Numbered from the stretch's first letter, positions 51,030-62,968 are shown. The stretch: 64,000 bases of DNA from Nicotiana tabacum (GCF_000715075.1 NC_134096.1:120092698-120156697); one strand, 5' to 3'. Made by a program: numbers and translations. Notes: generated from the sequence alone by a model not told the origin.

Positions 51030-52921
51030 GTCACCCACTCTGACTTGGTCCCGAATAATAATCAAACTCCAAGGCTCCACTAGCACATGAACGCCCTCTC
51101 AAGATGCACCCGGCTGAATCACTTTTCTTGTAAATCACCTCTACACGAAGCATAAATCCTAAATCTTCCCAAATCCTGAACATGAGTCAATAAGGCCAAT
51201 TATAGCACACATTCCTCAATCCTTTGCTCAAATTACCGCTGATGTTCTCTTTCCTTAGTCGTAATAACCCATCAATATGCCGATAACCAGAAATCTCACA
51301 AATAGACAACTATGCAATCCAATCGTAGGCAGTGGGGGCTCTCCCACTCAGCTTGAAGCTACCATTGAATAATTCTGGAATCCACCAAGATTCCTTATCC
51401 CCCTATTGACATGATCTTGCACAATCAACCTGCCAATTTGCCTCAAAATCTTCCTGTTAACCATTTCATGAACACTCTGAATCACTAGCCACGTTTTCAT
51501 ATTCAACCTCTCGCCGGGTAGCCAGTAAAATCCTTCGTAGGGGCTTCGTCAACAACATACGATCGCTAACATCCTCATAGGAGATAACCCACCTGTGGAA
51601 ATTACATGCCGACATCTCCCAATAGCGCTTCACCGAGTACAATTACTACGAAATCAATAAATCACCCTGAGCCCGTGCTCATTTACCAGCTGTACAAGTT
51701 CGTTCACTCCCCATGGACATCAACTAAAGGTGCGACAATATATTCCAATCCAAAGTCATGTTGTATCCTTCATATCATGCAACTCTTGTCCGTCGTATCC
51801 AACCCTTCTCCGTATAGCAGCCAATATTACAAATTAATTTTGTAGACTTAGTCACTGTCCACCATGAGTTCCAAATCACACTAAAATTTTCCCAATGCGT
51901 GTAGATATCTTACCACAGAACCCATCTGATACTCTGCCACTCTCCCACTATGGTCAAACCCTCTCTTTTAAGCAACTACCCAACTTTTGTTTCTCACACT
52001 TGGCCTTCTAGAAATTTAACCACCGCAAGACACCTCCCACATGTTCTTCCTCATCCTTCGCTGCCCAGTTGTTGCCTTAAATCAAAATCTACCTCTGTAT
52101 CACTTGAACCAATCGATCGCTACCAACTTTAAACCTTTTCGAAGATCATCTTCCTTGAGCCCTCAACACCCGCACCACCGATTAAGTCCTGAACCACCGC
52201 ACACTGCGATATCTGACAGCCGCTTCCCCGACACTATTTCACACTACCCTGCCCCGAAGGCAAATTGATGAAGACCATAACATTGGCAAACTTAACACAT
52301 TCAATCCAGGGCGACAACACCACATCACAGATGAAAATTCCACCATGCTCGAAATACCAAGTTTCGTTACTCCGTCAACCCAAACCTGAACATTCATAGT
52401 CCGATAGCCTTTCCTTTGCCAGAATTAAAATATTGGATCTCTGAATCATGCACTGAGTAAACCTCCTTCCAAGTTATTCACTGCTTCTACGCATAGACAA
52501 GCATCCTACTATTACACAAACACGGTGCGATAGCAATGCACGAATCGTCATAACAATCAATGCCAAACCTCAAAACCTTAGGTAATACTGATATTGAGTT
52601 GCAACGACAGAACGACCTTCCACAAGGTGACGACAATAGCCCAATCAAATACACAGGGAGGAACATCCTGCACCACATCTGTAGTACCATTAAAATTCCT
52701 CGATTCCCAATTTATAACAAGCACTTCACGGCATATAAGACTGAATAGGAATGGAATGAAGGCATAAGCCTCAAAGGAATCGAACCGCACGATGAGAAAT
52801 CAAGAAGGGAAGTGCTCCTAACAGTCCTATAGCCTTCGAAGATAAGTACAGACGTTTCCGTACCGATCCGCAAGTCTCTACTAGACTCGCTCATGACTCG
52901 TGAGACCTATGTGAACCTAGT
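51030..52921 (-). mobile_element. E internal region, 5' part
   Basis: Resumes at GTCACCCACTCTGAC after G; collinear with H 11609-13514. No gag motif is readable although gag would be expected here. A 70-codon frame at 52578-52790 pairs with an 80-codon frame at 13140-13382 in H (both begin MRFDS(I/F)EAYAFI and share GTTDVVQD), with no known domain. Confidence 0.65.
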
Positions 52922-52933
52922 GCTCTGATACCA
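52922..52933 (-). other. E primer binding site (initiator tRNA-Met)
   Basis: Minus strand TGGTATCAGAGC, three bases inside the LTR at 52937. Confidence 0.92.
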
Positions 52934-52936
52934 TGT

Positions 52937-55855
52937 TGTCACGACCCAAAATCCATAAAGGTCGTGATGGCACCGGACATCACTGTCAGGCAAGCCAACA
53001 ATAAATACTTAATTAGGTTCTCATTTTGTTACTTTTGAAATCATATTTTCCTTCAATTTAAATAGTAAAGAATGGGGATTTACAGAATAAATGATAATAC
53101 TTTTAACAAATTCAATACAAAACAACCCATAATCATCCCAAAACCCGGTGTCACAAGTGTATAAGCATTAACTAAGAATATAAAATAAAATACAACAGTT
53201 GTCCAGAATACAAATTGGACAGGAAAAATGTAAGTACTCTGAAGGAGACTCTGCTGGCTACAGATCGTAGTATAGAATGCAGCTCACCTAAGTCCCCGCC
53301 ATAACCACGCCTCTGCACCTCCAAGGCCACTATAAACATATATGTACCTGCACAAAAATGTGCAGCAAGTATAGTATGAGTACGTAAATCAACGCGTACC
53401 CAGTAAGTATCCCGCCTAACCTCGAAAAAGTAGTGACGAGGGGTCGACTTCAACATTTACTATGGGCTATAATAAAATATCAATGATATAACTAAGAATG
53501 AATTACGTAGAACGGCTGTAAGCTCAATATCATGAAATAAGTGAATAATTCTTTTGTTAATAAGAAATTTCCAAATATCTTTTTTTATCGTTTATCAGTT
53601 TGTATCTCAGGCCAATGAAGAAATATAAATTATCATAAATTTCAAGCAACCAATTAAATCATGCGCAAATCATGCGGAGGTCGTACGGCCCGATCTAACA
53701 TAATATTTAAACTGTGCACTGCCGAGGGTCGAACGACACGAACCATAGATGCATCTATTTAACATGTCAAGGCGTTCGGCCCGCTCCTCAAAAGAGAAAA
53801 CACATTAAATAACCAATTCAAGATTTATTAAGAGGAAAATATTCCAGAATTTCATATTCTCATTTAAAGGTCAAGTAAATGAAGTTTAACCTTTTTACAA
53901 TTCTTTTATCGAGTTTCTAAATATCTTAAACAATTAAATTAACAAGTAGGGTGCAAACATCGCAAGTACAATATGATATGGGTCCTAGACTACCCAGACA
54001 TAAGCATAATAGTAGCTAAACACGGATTCTCATCACCTCGTGCGTATGTAGCCCCCCACAAATAGAAACACATAATGATTTGATTCACCTATGGGGTTAA
54101 TTCCCTCTTACAAGGTTAGAAAAGAGACTTACCTCGCTCTGAAATTCTACAACCGGCTCCCAAGCCCTTCCAACAACTCAAACCGATGCCCAACGCTCCC
54201 AAACTAGTCAATAAATGTGCAAATCCATAAATATATACTCTAATACTCATTATAATTCAATTTACAACAATTCCTAACTCCGCTTGAAAAGTCGATAAAA
54301 ATAACCCTCGGGCCCACGTGCCCGAATTCCGAAAAGTTTTGAAGATAACTTTACCCATGATACCACGAACTCAAATATATAATTTATTCTAAATTGCATG
54401 TCCAATTTCGTGGTCAAAATCCAAAAATACCAAAATTTAGGTTTTCTACCAAAAATTCCACAATTTCTACTAATTTCCATATTTAAATCCTTATACAAAC
54501 CATGTATTTAACCTATAATAAGTGGGAATCACTTACCTTGTGTTTCTTGATGAAAACTCCTCAAAATCGCCCAAGAACCGAGCTCAAAATATCCCAAATG
54601 AAAATGAAGAAATGACCAAGTTCAATCCCTTATGTTCTGCCCAGTTTCCGCTTCTGCAGATTACTTGACTGCATTTGCGGTCCCGCTTCTGCGGACCTCC
54701 CATCGCTTCTGCGATCTAGGGATTCCAGCCCATTTCTGCATATGCGGTCTCCTATGCGCAGATGCGCATCCGCATCTGCGGATATGCTTCTGCACCTGCG
54801 CCCCCAGGCTCTTCTCTCAATCTCGCACCTGCGACGCACCTCCGTATTTGTGACCTCGCAGGTGCGGACAACCTTTCGCACCTGCGGTCACTGCCCAGCT
54901 TCGCCCAAACCACACTTGCGTCCATTTCCTCGCTTCTGTGGTCACGCACCTGCGGTCAAACTTGCGCAGGTGCGATTACACCAGAACTAGTGCACTTCAG
55001 CCATTCCTCAAGTCCAAAACTTGCTCCGTTAACCATCCGGGACCCACCCGAGGCCCCCGGAACCTTAAACAAATATACCAACACATCCCAAAATACATTA
55101 CGAACTTAGTCGAGCCTTTGAATCACATCAAACAACATTAAAAATATGAATCACCCTCCATTTCAATCTTAATGAACTTTGGAACTTCAAACTTCTACAA
55201 TCGATGCCGAAACCTATCAAATCACATCCGATTAACCTCAAATTTAGCACACAAATCACATTCGACATTACGAACCTATTCCAACTTCCGGAATTGGAAT
55301 CCAACCCCGATATTAAAAATTCCACTCCCGGTCAAACTTCTTAAAATTATCCAAATTTCCAACTTCTGCCCAAATGACCCCAAAATGACCTACAGACCTC
55401 CAAATCCACTTCCGGACGCACTCCTAAGACCAGAATCATCATACGGAGCTATTCCCAGACTCGGAATCCCAAACGAACGTCGATATTATTGAAATGCAAT
55501 TCAACCCAAATTTATGAAATTCTTCCAAAATGCTAACTTCTACAATAGGCGCCGAAACGCTCCTGGGTCATCCAAAACCCGATCCGGAGATACGCCTAAG
55601 TCTAAAATCATTATACGAACCTGTAAGAATCTTCAAATCATGATTCCGAGGTCGTTTACTTAAAAATCAAACCTTAGTCAATTCTTCCAACTTAAAGCTT
55701 CCAAAATTAGAATTTTCTTTCCAAATCAACTCCGAACTTCCTGAAATTCAATTCCGACCATATGCACAAGTAATAATACCTAAAGTGAAGCTTCTCAGGG
55801 TCTCAAACCACTAAATGACGTGCTATATCTCAAAACGACCGGTCGGGTCATTACA
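52937..55855 (-). repeat. E 5' LTR
   Basis: 2919 bp, TGTCACGACCC to GGTCGGGTCATTACA. Six of the first 60 bases differ from the 3' LTR, most of them transitions. It keeps the two segments deleted from the 3' LTR. Donor-like sites 54128-54136 and 54531-54539, palindrome 54015-54052 (arms imperfect), acceptor-like TTTTTGTGCAG (AG at 53348-53349), CG-rich module about 54645-54985. Confidence 0.92.
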
Positions 55856-55950
55856 ATGATCTTCAAAAATCGCCCCAAATCTCCCCACATGTGCTCCAAG
55901 AACTTAAAAGTGAAGGAAATGAGCTCAAAATCTCGAAATTAGATATTAAA
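55856..55950 (-). repeat. H 5' LTR, piece 4
   Basis: 95 bp between E and F: ATGATCTTCAAAAATCGCCCC to GATATTAAA. It corresponds to LTR sequence just upstream (element sense) of the first donor-like site, as in D near 16390-16470. Confidence 0.75.
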
Positions 55951-58689
55951 TGTAACGACCCGACTGGTCATTTTGCTTTCTAGAACCTTGTTCCCCTAAA
56001 TAAGACATCACGTACGTGCTTTTACTGCTTTATGACTTGCGGGATGGTTAGTTCGGGATTTGGAAGGGTTCAAGTTGAAATAGGAACACTTGGTTCCTTA
56101 AGATTGGCTAAAAAGGGTAAGTTTGACTTCGGTCAACATTTTGAGTAAACGACCTCAGAATTGGGAGTTGACGGTTCCAATAGGTTCGTATGATGATTTT
56201 GGACTTGGGCGTATGTTCGGATCGGGTTTTGGATGACCCGGGAGCGTTTTGGCGCCTAATAGTGAAAGTTGGTTCTTTGAAGGTTTTATAAGTTCTTTAA
56301 ATTTGGTTTGGAGCGGGTTTTTGTGATATTGAGGTCCTAATGAAATTCCGAGATCGGGAATAGTTCCATAATATCATTTAAGACTTGCACGCAAACTTTG
56401 GTGTCAATCCGGGTAGTTTAAGTATGTTTCGGCCCATTTGGAGTAAATTAAAGAACTTGAAGTTTATAAGTTTGATTCAATGAGTTTTGGGGTGCGATTC
56501 TTAGTTTTAATGTTGTTTCGGGCATTCCGAGAGTTCAAGTAAGTCCGTTTTATGATTTCAAACTTGCTGGTATGTTCGGGCGGGGCCCCGGGGGCCCTGA
56601 GTGCCGATCGGACGAGGCTCGGGCCAAGTTTGGAGCTTAGAGCAACAACTGAAGCTCCCAGATCTGTGATAATCGTACCTGCGCTTGGCCAGCCGCAGGT
56701 GCGGGCTCGCAGATGTGAGCCACGAGCCGCAGAAGTGAAATATCAAGGGCAGTCCTAAAACCGCAGATGGGGAAGATTTGGGCGCACCTACGTGACCGTA
56801 GGTGCGAGAGCTGTGGTCGCAGGTGCGGCTAGGCTCGCAGAAGCGGTCCCTTCTGTCCGCAGATGCAGAGTAAGACCAGGTAAGGGAAAAATGCATATGC
56901 GAGGCAATTGCCGTAGGTGCGAGACCGCAGATACAACCAAGGCACCGCAGGTGCGAAAATCACTGGGCAGTGAGGGTTCATTTAAAACGGGACTTAGGCA
57001 TTTTTTGGGGTCATTTATTACACTCTTGGGCGAGTTGAGAGCTTTTAAGAAGGGGATTTCGACCTAGCTTTATAAGGTAAGTAATTTCTACCTGATGTGA
57101 GTTTAATACATAGATTAGGGGTGAGTTTTAACATAAAAATTTGTAGAAATCATGAGTTTAGATGAAAAATCTAGGTTTTGATAAAAATGCAATTTTACCA
57201 CGAAAATGGTTATGGAACTTAGTGAAAATCATATATTTATGTTCCTAAGAGTATGGGTAACGACTTTATTCAAATATTTCCGGGATCCAGGCACGTGGGC
57301 CCGGGGTAAATTTTAGGAATCTTGCATTTAGAGTTGGGTAATCACTTTAATAGTTAGGATATGAACTTTTGAACATAAATTGATTAATTTATATAATGTT
57401 TGACTAGTTTCGAGTCGTTTGGCACCGAATTTGGAGGTTTGAGCACGACCTTGGACCGGAAAGTAGGCCTTGAGACGAGGTAAGTCTCTTGTCTAACCTT
57501 GTAAGAGGGAATTTACCCCATAGGTAAATTATAACTAATATGTACTCCTACGTGTGGGGGCTTTATACGTACAAGGTGACGAGAGTCCGTACATAGCCAC
57601 TAATTATGCTATTGTCCGGGTAGTCTAAGACCCATACCATGTTATACTTGAAATATTTGTATCCTACTTGTTGATTTTATTGCCTAAGTCATATTGGAAG
57701 TTGATAAAAGAATTGTAAAACGTTAAATTCACTTACTCAAAGTTGCGAATGGAACATTTGACTATAAATGAGAATTTGTGTGTTATCTGAAATGTTTTCT
57801 ATTTTTGGAGCGAGCCGAATGCCTCAATAGCAGATAGATGCATCTATGGTTCATGCCGTTCGACCCTCGGCAATGCACATTTTAAATATTAAATTGGATC
57901 GGGCCGTACGACCTCGACATAATATGCGCATGAAAATCTTTGGAACTATTCATGATTTATATTGCTTAAAATGCCTTGAAATACGAGATGTTAAATAATG
58001 AAACTAAACTTGGGATGTAATATTTGCGAAATAAGAATTTACTATTCTCCTGATATTTGAGCTTTCAGTATTGTCATGAAATCCATGCTTAGTATAAAAT
58101 TTGATATATCATTGTTGGCCCATCGTAAGTGTCAAAGTCGACCCCTCGTCACTACTTCTTCGAGGTTAGACTGGATACTTACTGGGTACATGTTGTCTAT
58201 GTACTCACTCTTACACTTCTGCAGTTGACTGTGCAGGATCTGAGGCAGGTACATCTGGTTACCAGTTCGGTGCGCATATTTGATCCCCTACTACGAGACT
58301 ATACGATGAGCTGCCCTTCTGAGCCGTTCTACAGCAGCCAGATTCTTTCTTTTGTTTATTTGTTCTGTCTATTCAATTTCAGGCAGTAGATTAGAATTCT
58401 TTTGTATATTCTACTAGTAGCCCATACACTTGTGATATCGGGTCTTGACACACACTAGTAGACTTATGATTTTTTTTGGGTTGTATTTCTACGGTTATGA
58501 TTTCTTTCAGCTACTTTCGTTTTGCTCACTTTAAATTTTGTTATTTGTTAAATCCTTTTTTTTTAAATTAAGGAAAGTTAGCTGTTGAAAAACTTATTAA
58601 AAATGGGAATCACTAGATTGTCCACTGTCGGCTTGCCTAGCAACGGTGTTGGGCGCCATCACTGCCTAAACCAGAATTGGGTCGTGACA
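55951..58689 (+). mobile_element. F: solo LTR on the plus strand in H's LTR
   Basis: 2739 bp from TGTAACGACCCGACTGG to TTGGGTCGTGACA, orientation opposite to all neighbours. No primer site or interior follows: 58690 continues H's LTR. Flanks TTAAA and TTTAA are only an approximate target repeat. F is the same family as A. On the plus strand it shows, in order: GCAGGTGCG module (56685-56960), donors AAG|GTAAGT (57074-57081) and GAG|GTAAGT (57478-57485), palindrome (57560-57597), conserved block (57838-57935), and acceptor-like CACTTCTGCAG and GACTGTGCAG (58214-58236). Confidence 0.85.
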
Positions 58690-59769
58690 TTTAATACACC
58701 TATCAGGCCACCTCCTTCACGATTGCAGTCATTACCCATGCGATCGCGGTTAACAAAAGTCCCAGCATCGTTTCCTTCATTGCGATCGTGACCAAAATTA
58801 TGCTATCGCGATGTACAATATTTTATTTTCTTCTTCACAAACACCCTTCGGTTTAATGGCCATAACATTTTGTAAAAAATTCTAAATGATAAATGGTTTA
58901 ATTTTCTGATAATTAGATTCAAAGGGATTCAACTTTCATTTTTGAATTATCTTCGAATTCCTTATAGATTGCAAGATATGAGCTCCCGAAGCCAGGCGAC
59001 TGTCAGCAGAAATTCCATCTACGCGATCACGACCCTTCCTTCCGCAATCGCGATTCACAAGGCCCGGATCGCACTTTACTCTTCGCGATCGCGACCCAGA
59101 CCTCCGCAATCGCATAGCACACCTCCGACACCAGTTATCAGCAATTCCAAAAGACTTAAAAGTGGTCTGAAACTACCCCAAAACTCACCCGAGGTCCGAG
59201 GAACCCCGTTCAATCATTCTAACAAGTTTATATACCCTATGTAAACTTGTTTGAAGGCTCGGAACACAAATTACAATATCGAAACCAAGAATTAAGGATC
59301 AAACTCAATTTCTTAAACTCTCTTAACTTTCAAACATTCATCCCTCGTCGAACGCGTCTGAATCACGCGTAAACATTTTAGAATGACGCCAAATTTTGCG
59401 TACAAGCCACAAATCACAATACGAACCTATTCCAAGGCTCGGAATCCCAAACGTACATCAATAACACTAAAGTCTACTTCAACTCGAACTTGGGAATTCT
59501 AAAACCTTCAGAATGCCAGCTTTCCACAATCAACGCTGAAATGCTCCCGGACCATCCGATACTTAACCCGAACATACGCCCAAGTCCAAAATGATCATAC
59601 GAACCTATTGGAACCTTCAAATCTAATTTTCCTTCTAAATCAACTCCGAACTTCCCGAAATTCAAATCCGACTATACGTACAAGTCATAATACATGAAGC
59701 GAAACTACTCAAGGCCTCAAACCACCGAACGACGTGCTAGAGCTTAAAACGACCAGTCGGGTCGTTACA
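58690..59769 (-). repeat. H 5' LTR, piece 5 (terminal)
   Basis: Continues to GACCAGTCGGGTCGTTACA at 59769. Its CG-rich module uses GCGATCGCG words (58716-58815 and 59015-59115), unlike the GCAGGTGCG of A, D, E, F, G and S2. The last 500 bp (GGAATCCCAAACGTACATCA onward) are again close to the ends of D and E. Confidence 0.82.
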
Positions 59770-61486
59770 ATACTGAACAAAATAGTCATTTGACTATTTT
59801 TCTAATATTTTGAAATATTTATTTAGTTAATTTCCTAATATGTAAGAATAGTCAATTAATTATTTTTTTTAATATTTAGAGCTTTGATATTTGAATTTCC
59901 TTCCATTCTAGGAGTTCAATGACGTTCAATTCACACTAGGAAAGCTTAAATCTTAGAGAATTAATTTAATTTTTCAATTCGTTCAATACGAAAGTTTAGT
60001 TCTTTTCCATTCCTTCACTAACAAAGTTACGTTTGATTTTCAACCCCTCACTTGGAAAGTTTCGTTCTTTTTCAAACCCTTAAAAATAAATTATACATTA
60101 GACAAAATAGTAATTTAGTTATTTCCTAAATTTAAAGACTTTAAAATTAGCTAAAATTTTGACTATTAAATATTTTCTTATTTAAAATATGTATCTCTTT
60201 GTATAATGAAATTAAATGCACTAAATCTCCTTTGATAAATAAACTACTTATATCTAGGAGTTTGAGATCATTAATGAATTTGCCACCTTTATTCTCAAAC
60301 AAAAGTCTTTTTAAATGAAAACAAGTTTAAAGCCTACGAACACCAAAGTACTTCTAAATATCCTACCAAATCTTGTGGTTTTGTGTTCAGCTAAATACAA
60401 AGGTGGAGCCCGGATTTGAAGTTACTAGGTTCAAGATTTTAATATTTTTATATCACTGGGTTCTAAAGTAAGATTTTGTACCTATTCAATGAATTTCTTA
60501 AGACAAATATATGATTTGGACTAAAATTACTGGGTTCGACCGAACCCGTTATCAAAGCTCTAGCTCTGCCCCTGCCTAAATACAAAATTCACCATTAGAA
60601 AACCTTTTTCTTTTTCCATTGATTCCACCAAATGACTCAATGTAATTTTACATATATTAAGTTATTTGTATCAATTTATAAATCTTTGAGAAATTGTGAT
60701 AAAAGCATATGGAGTAACAAAATATCCACAATTTTAGATTTAATATTATGTCACACAAATAATAATATTTTTCAAAAGATATAGTTAAAGGATATTCTTT
60801 TTAAATTCACACAAAATCGTTAAATCAAATCCTTATGTAAAATTGAACGATCTTTTAGCCTTAAAAACAAGCACTCATTCTATAATATTTGTGTATAAAA
60901 AATAAGTATATATTATACTCTTTAATTCAATATCAAATTCTAGAAATATTTAATTAATAAAAGGACACTTAACAATTGCACGTCAAGTTCAAATGATACA
61001 TCCAATTTTAGAGGAGAAAAGATATTTATTATTACATCCTTATCATTTAATTTATGTATATCAAGTATATTATATTAATTAATTCCAAAATAAAGAAGAA
61101 CATATAACTTCAACAACGTAATCGGAGGCACCAAAATCGGAAGTCCAAAATCGTCACCATTTAATTTTGAACGTTATTAAACAATAGATGGAACTATAAA
61201 TTGTGTGTCAAGCGGTAATTGTATACTTATTATCATTATTTAAATTTCCCCTTATATTTCAAAATTTTTAATTAATTAAATATGCATTAAATCCTTCACA
61301 ATTTGAATTGTATATAAATTTTTAATATTACATATATTATATGAATTCTTTTTCTTATTTAAATCATGTAAATTTTTTAATTTATAACTTAAATATAATT
61401 TTAATATAATATTTATATAATTATTTTAAAAATATATTTACTCATCGAGATGGGGTACACGCGTGAAGCGCGTACCCTATGACTAG
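59770..61486. mobile_element. Helitron-like element, 3' part
   Basis: AT-rich, non-coding. It ends with a GC-rich hairpin GGGTACACGCG TGAA GCGCGTACCC (61453-61477), a short spacer and CTAG (61483-61486) followed by T, the pattern of plant Helitron 3' termini (hairpin then CTRR). The 5' end (TC) is not seen, because H interrupts the element at 59769. No Rep/helicase frame is present, so it would be non-autonomous. Alternative: an AT-rich repeat with a chance hairpin. Confidence 0.55.
60398..60574. mobile_element. hAT-type MITE, 177 bp
   Basis: Begins CAAAGGTGGAGCCC and ends GCTCTGCCCCTG (reverse complement CAGGGGCAGAGC), the CAGGGGCGGAGC-like terminus of small plant hAT elements. The mismatches between the two ends are transitions. 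Flanks GCTAAATA (60390-60397) and CCTAAATA (60575-60582) give an 8-bp target repeat with one mismatch. No coding sequence. Confidence 0.8.
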
Positions 61487-62658
61487 TACTATATTAAAAG
61501 ACGAAGGTCCTTAACAAAATGTCGTTCGCCGTTTTTGCCCTTTAAAAAAAGTTCTTATACTAAACAATATAGTCATTTTAATTACCTCCCTAATATTTAG
61601 GAATAATCATTTAATTATTTTTCAAATATTTAAGACTACAAAATCAACTAGATTTTGTGTCCCAAAACCTTCCTTATTTAACATATGTGTAATATAACAG
61701 ATCTTCAAAAGGAAAAATACTAACACGTTCAAAATAAAAGATAGGGTAAGATAAGTCTTCGACTTTTTTTTGTTTCGCATTTTGGCTTTCGTTTGTTTAA
61801 TTTCAAAACCAAAAATAAAATACAAAAGAAATGTTCTAGATTCACTCAAAATTAAATAATCGTATTGCTATCATCCTTCTATTTTCTCTAAACTAAATTT
61901 AATCACAATTACAAAGATTTATATTATAAACCTAACAATTTGTAGGAACAATATAGTTATATTGTATTAAAATGTTCGCACTTTGAAATCACATAAAATT
62001 TCAAATTTATTAGTAAATATTTTCTTATTTGAAATATGTTAAAAGTTCTCTAATATTATTAAAATTTTAAAATCACTCAGAATATTAACTTATATAAATT
62101 ATTTCTTGTTTGAACTACGTATAGAAAAATTATAATGCATGTTACTTTTCTTAATATTTGTACCTTAATTAACTACTTTTATTTATAAAAGACCTCCTTA
62201 TTAATAAATCATTTTAGAACGTATTTTTACGTGGTATATCAATCTTTAACGACTCGACATAAGTAAAAACGTTCTTATTGTATATCATTAATTGACTTTG
62301 CCCATATTACTATAATATAAGTTTTATGAAATTTTAAATTTATTTTTCAATTATTTATCAATAAGTTCTCTCTTTCATAAATGCAAAAGGAAATTTTAGA
62401 ATTGATAATATTTATTTATTTCTTATTAATTCTTCTTTTATGTTTTTATAGATGAAAAGCTACTTCTTTTGTTCATTTTAAGCCACGTTATATTGATTGA
62501 GGATTATGTTTTTTTTTTGCTAAGACTTAATACTTCTACTAAATACTTTTAATTAAAGAAATTTTATTTTCCTAATACCTATAGTTTATAATGCAAAAAG
62601 TTAACAAACTGACATATTAAGACGAAAATTAAACAGTTTGACTTTCGTATTGAGAAGT
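61487..62658. other. AT-rich non-coding stretch, related to 59770 onward
   Basis: The first part (TATATTAAAAGACGAAGGTCC, TGTCGTTCGCCGTTTTTGCC, then ATACTAAACAATATAGTCATTT at 61554) resembles the sequence interrupted by H at 59770, so it may be the 5' part of a second Helitron of the same family lying head to tail with the first. The remainder to 62658 shows no gene, hairpin terminus or other repeat that I recognise. A 75-codon minus frame (61622-61849) looks like chance. Confidence 0.4.
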
Positions 62659-62682
62659 TGTATAGGGAAAAATACGACATGA

Positions 62683-62711
62683 CACGTGGCCGCTTAAAGG
62701 AAGGACACGTG
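62683..62711 (+). promoter_or_regulatory. Two G-box/ABRE-like motifs in the T LTR
   Basis: ACACGTGGC (CACGTG at 62683-62688) and ACACGTGGA (62706-62711), 23 bp apart and about 255-280 bp upstream of the TATA box. ACACGTGG is the core bound by plant bZIP and bHLH factors in ABA and light responses. Function here is inferred from position only. Confidence 0.5.
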
Positions 62712-62960
62712 GAACACAAGATGGAGATGGCCACCGAACATAGCTATTCCGCTTGTCACCAGAAGGAATAACGATCATAAAAGGAGTATTAAATGCTTTG
62801 TGCCCGGTAACATTTAATACGGAATATTTTGCAGCATTAGGAACGATGGCCCGTTACAAGGAATTTGGCATTTATGTCTAACGTTATATCTTCATCAATG
62901 GCTCTCACAATTGGCATTAAAAAAGGGCATGATCCTAGGACCTTCTTCCCTAGACATAGC

Positions 62961-62968
62961 TATAAATA
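62961..62968 (+). promoter_or_regulatory. TATA box of the T LTR
   Basis: TATAAATAGAGAGCTC. A start site would lie about 30 bp on, near 62990, giving a leader through the primer site to gag. Confidence 0.75.

Larger units (their letters stand above)
34011..55855 (-). mobile_element. Element E: complete LTR element with non-coding interior, hosting G
   Basis: 3' LTR 34011-36756, 5' LTR 52937-55855, polypurine tract 36757-36772, primer site 52922-52933, perfect 5-bp target repeat ATGAT (34006-34010 and 55856-55860). Without G the internal region is about 4.5 kb (36757-39367 and 51030-52936). It is collinear with H's interior and shows no readable gag or pol on either strand, while both ends needed for reverse transcription are present. 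This fits a LARD-type non-autonomous element using proteins of a relative such as G. Confidence 0.85.
9752..59769 (-). mobile_element. Element H: outermost LTR retrotransposon carrying all other nests
   Basis: H reads on the minus strand. Its 5' LTR starts (plus coordinates) with TGTCACGACCC at 13530 and ends GGGTCGTTACA at 59769; the five LTR pieces add up to about 2.7 kb, in line with other LTRs here. Inside the LTR are S2(+D), C, E(+G) and F. The primer site is at 13515-13526 and 9752-13529 is internal region. The 3' LTR is outside the window. The right flank ATACT (59770-59774) is the expected target repeat: the related sequence at 61554 reads ATACTAAACAATATAGTCATTT without interruption. 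Confidence 0.75.

Noticed and set aside
55951..58689. F as the 5' LTR of a full plus-strand element
   Set aside because: No primer site or gag follows 58689; the sequence returns to H's LTR.
61453..61477. GC-rich hairpin as a transcription terminator
   Set aside because: Plant nuclear DNA does not use such terminators; the following CTAG and the AT-rich context fit a Helitron 3' end better.
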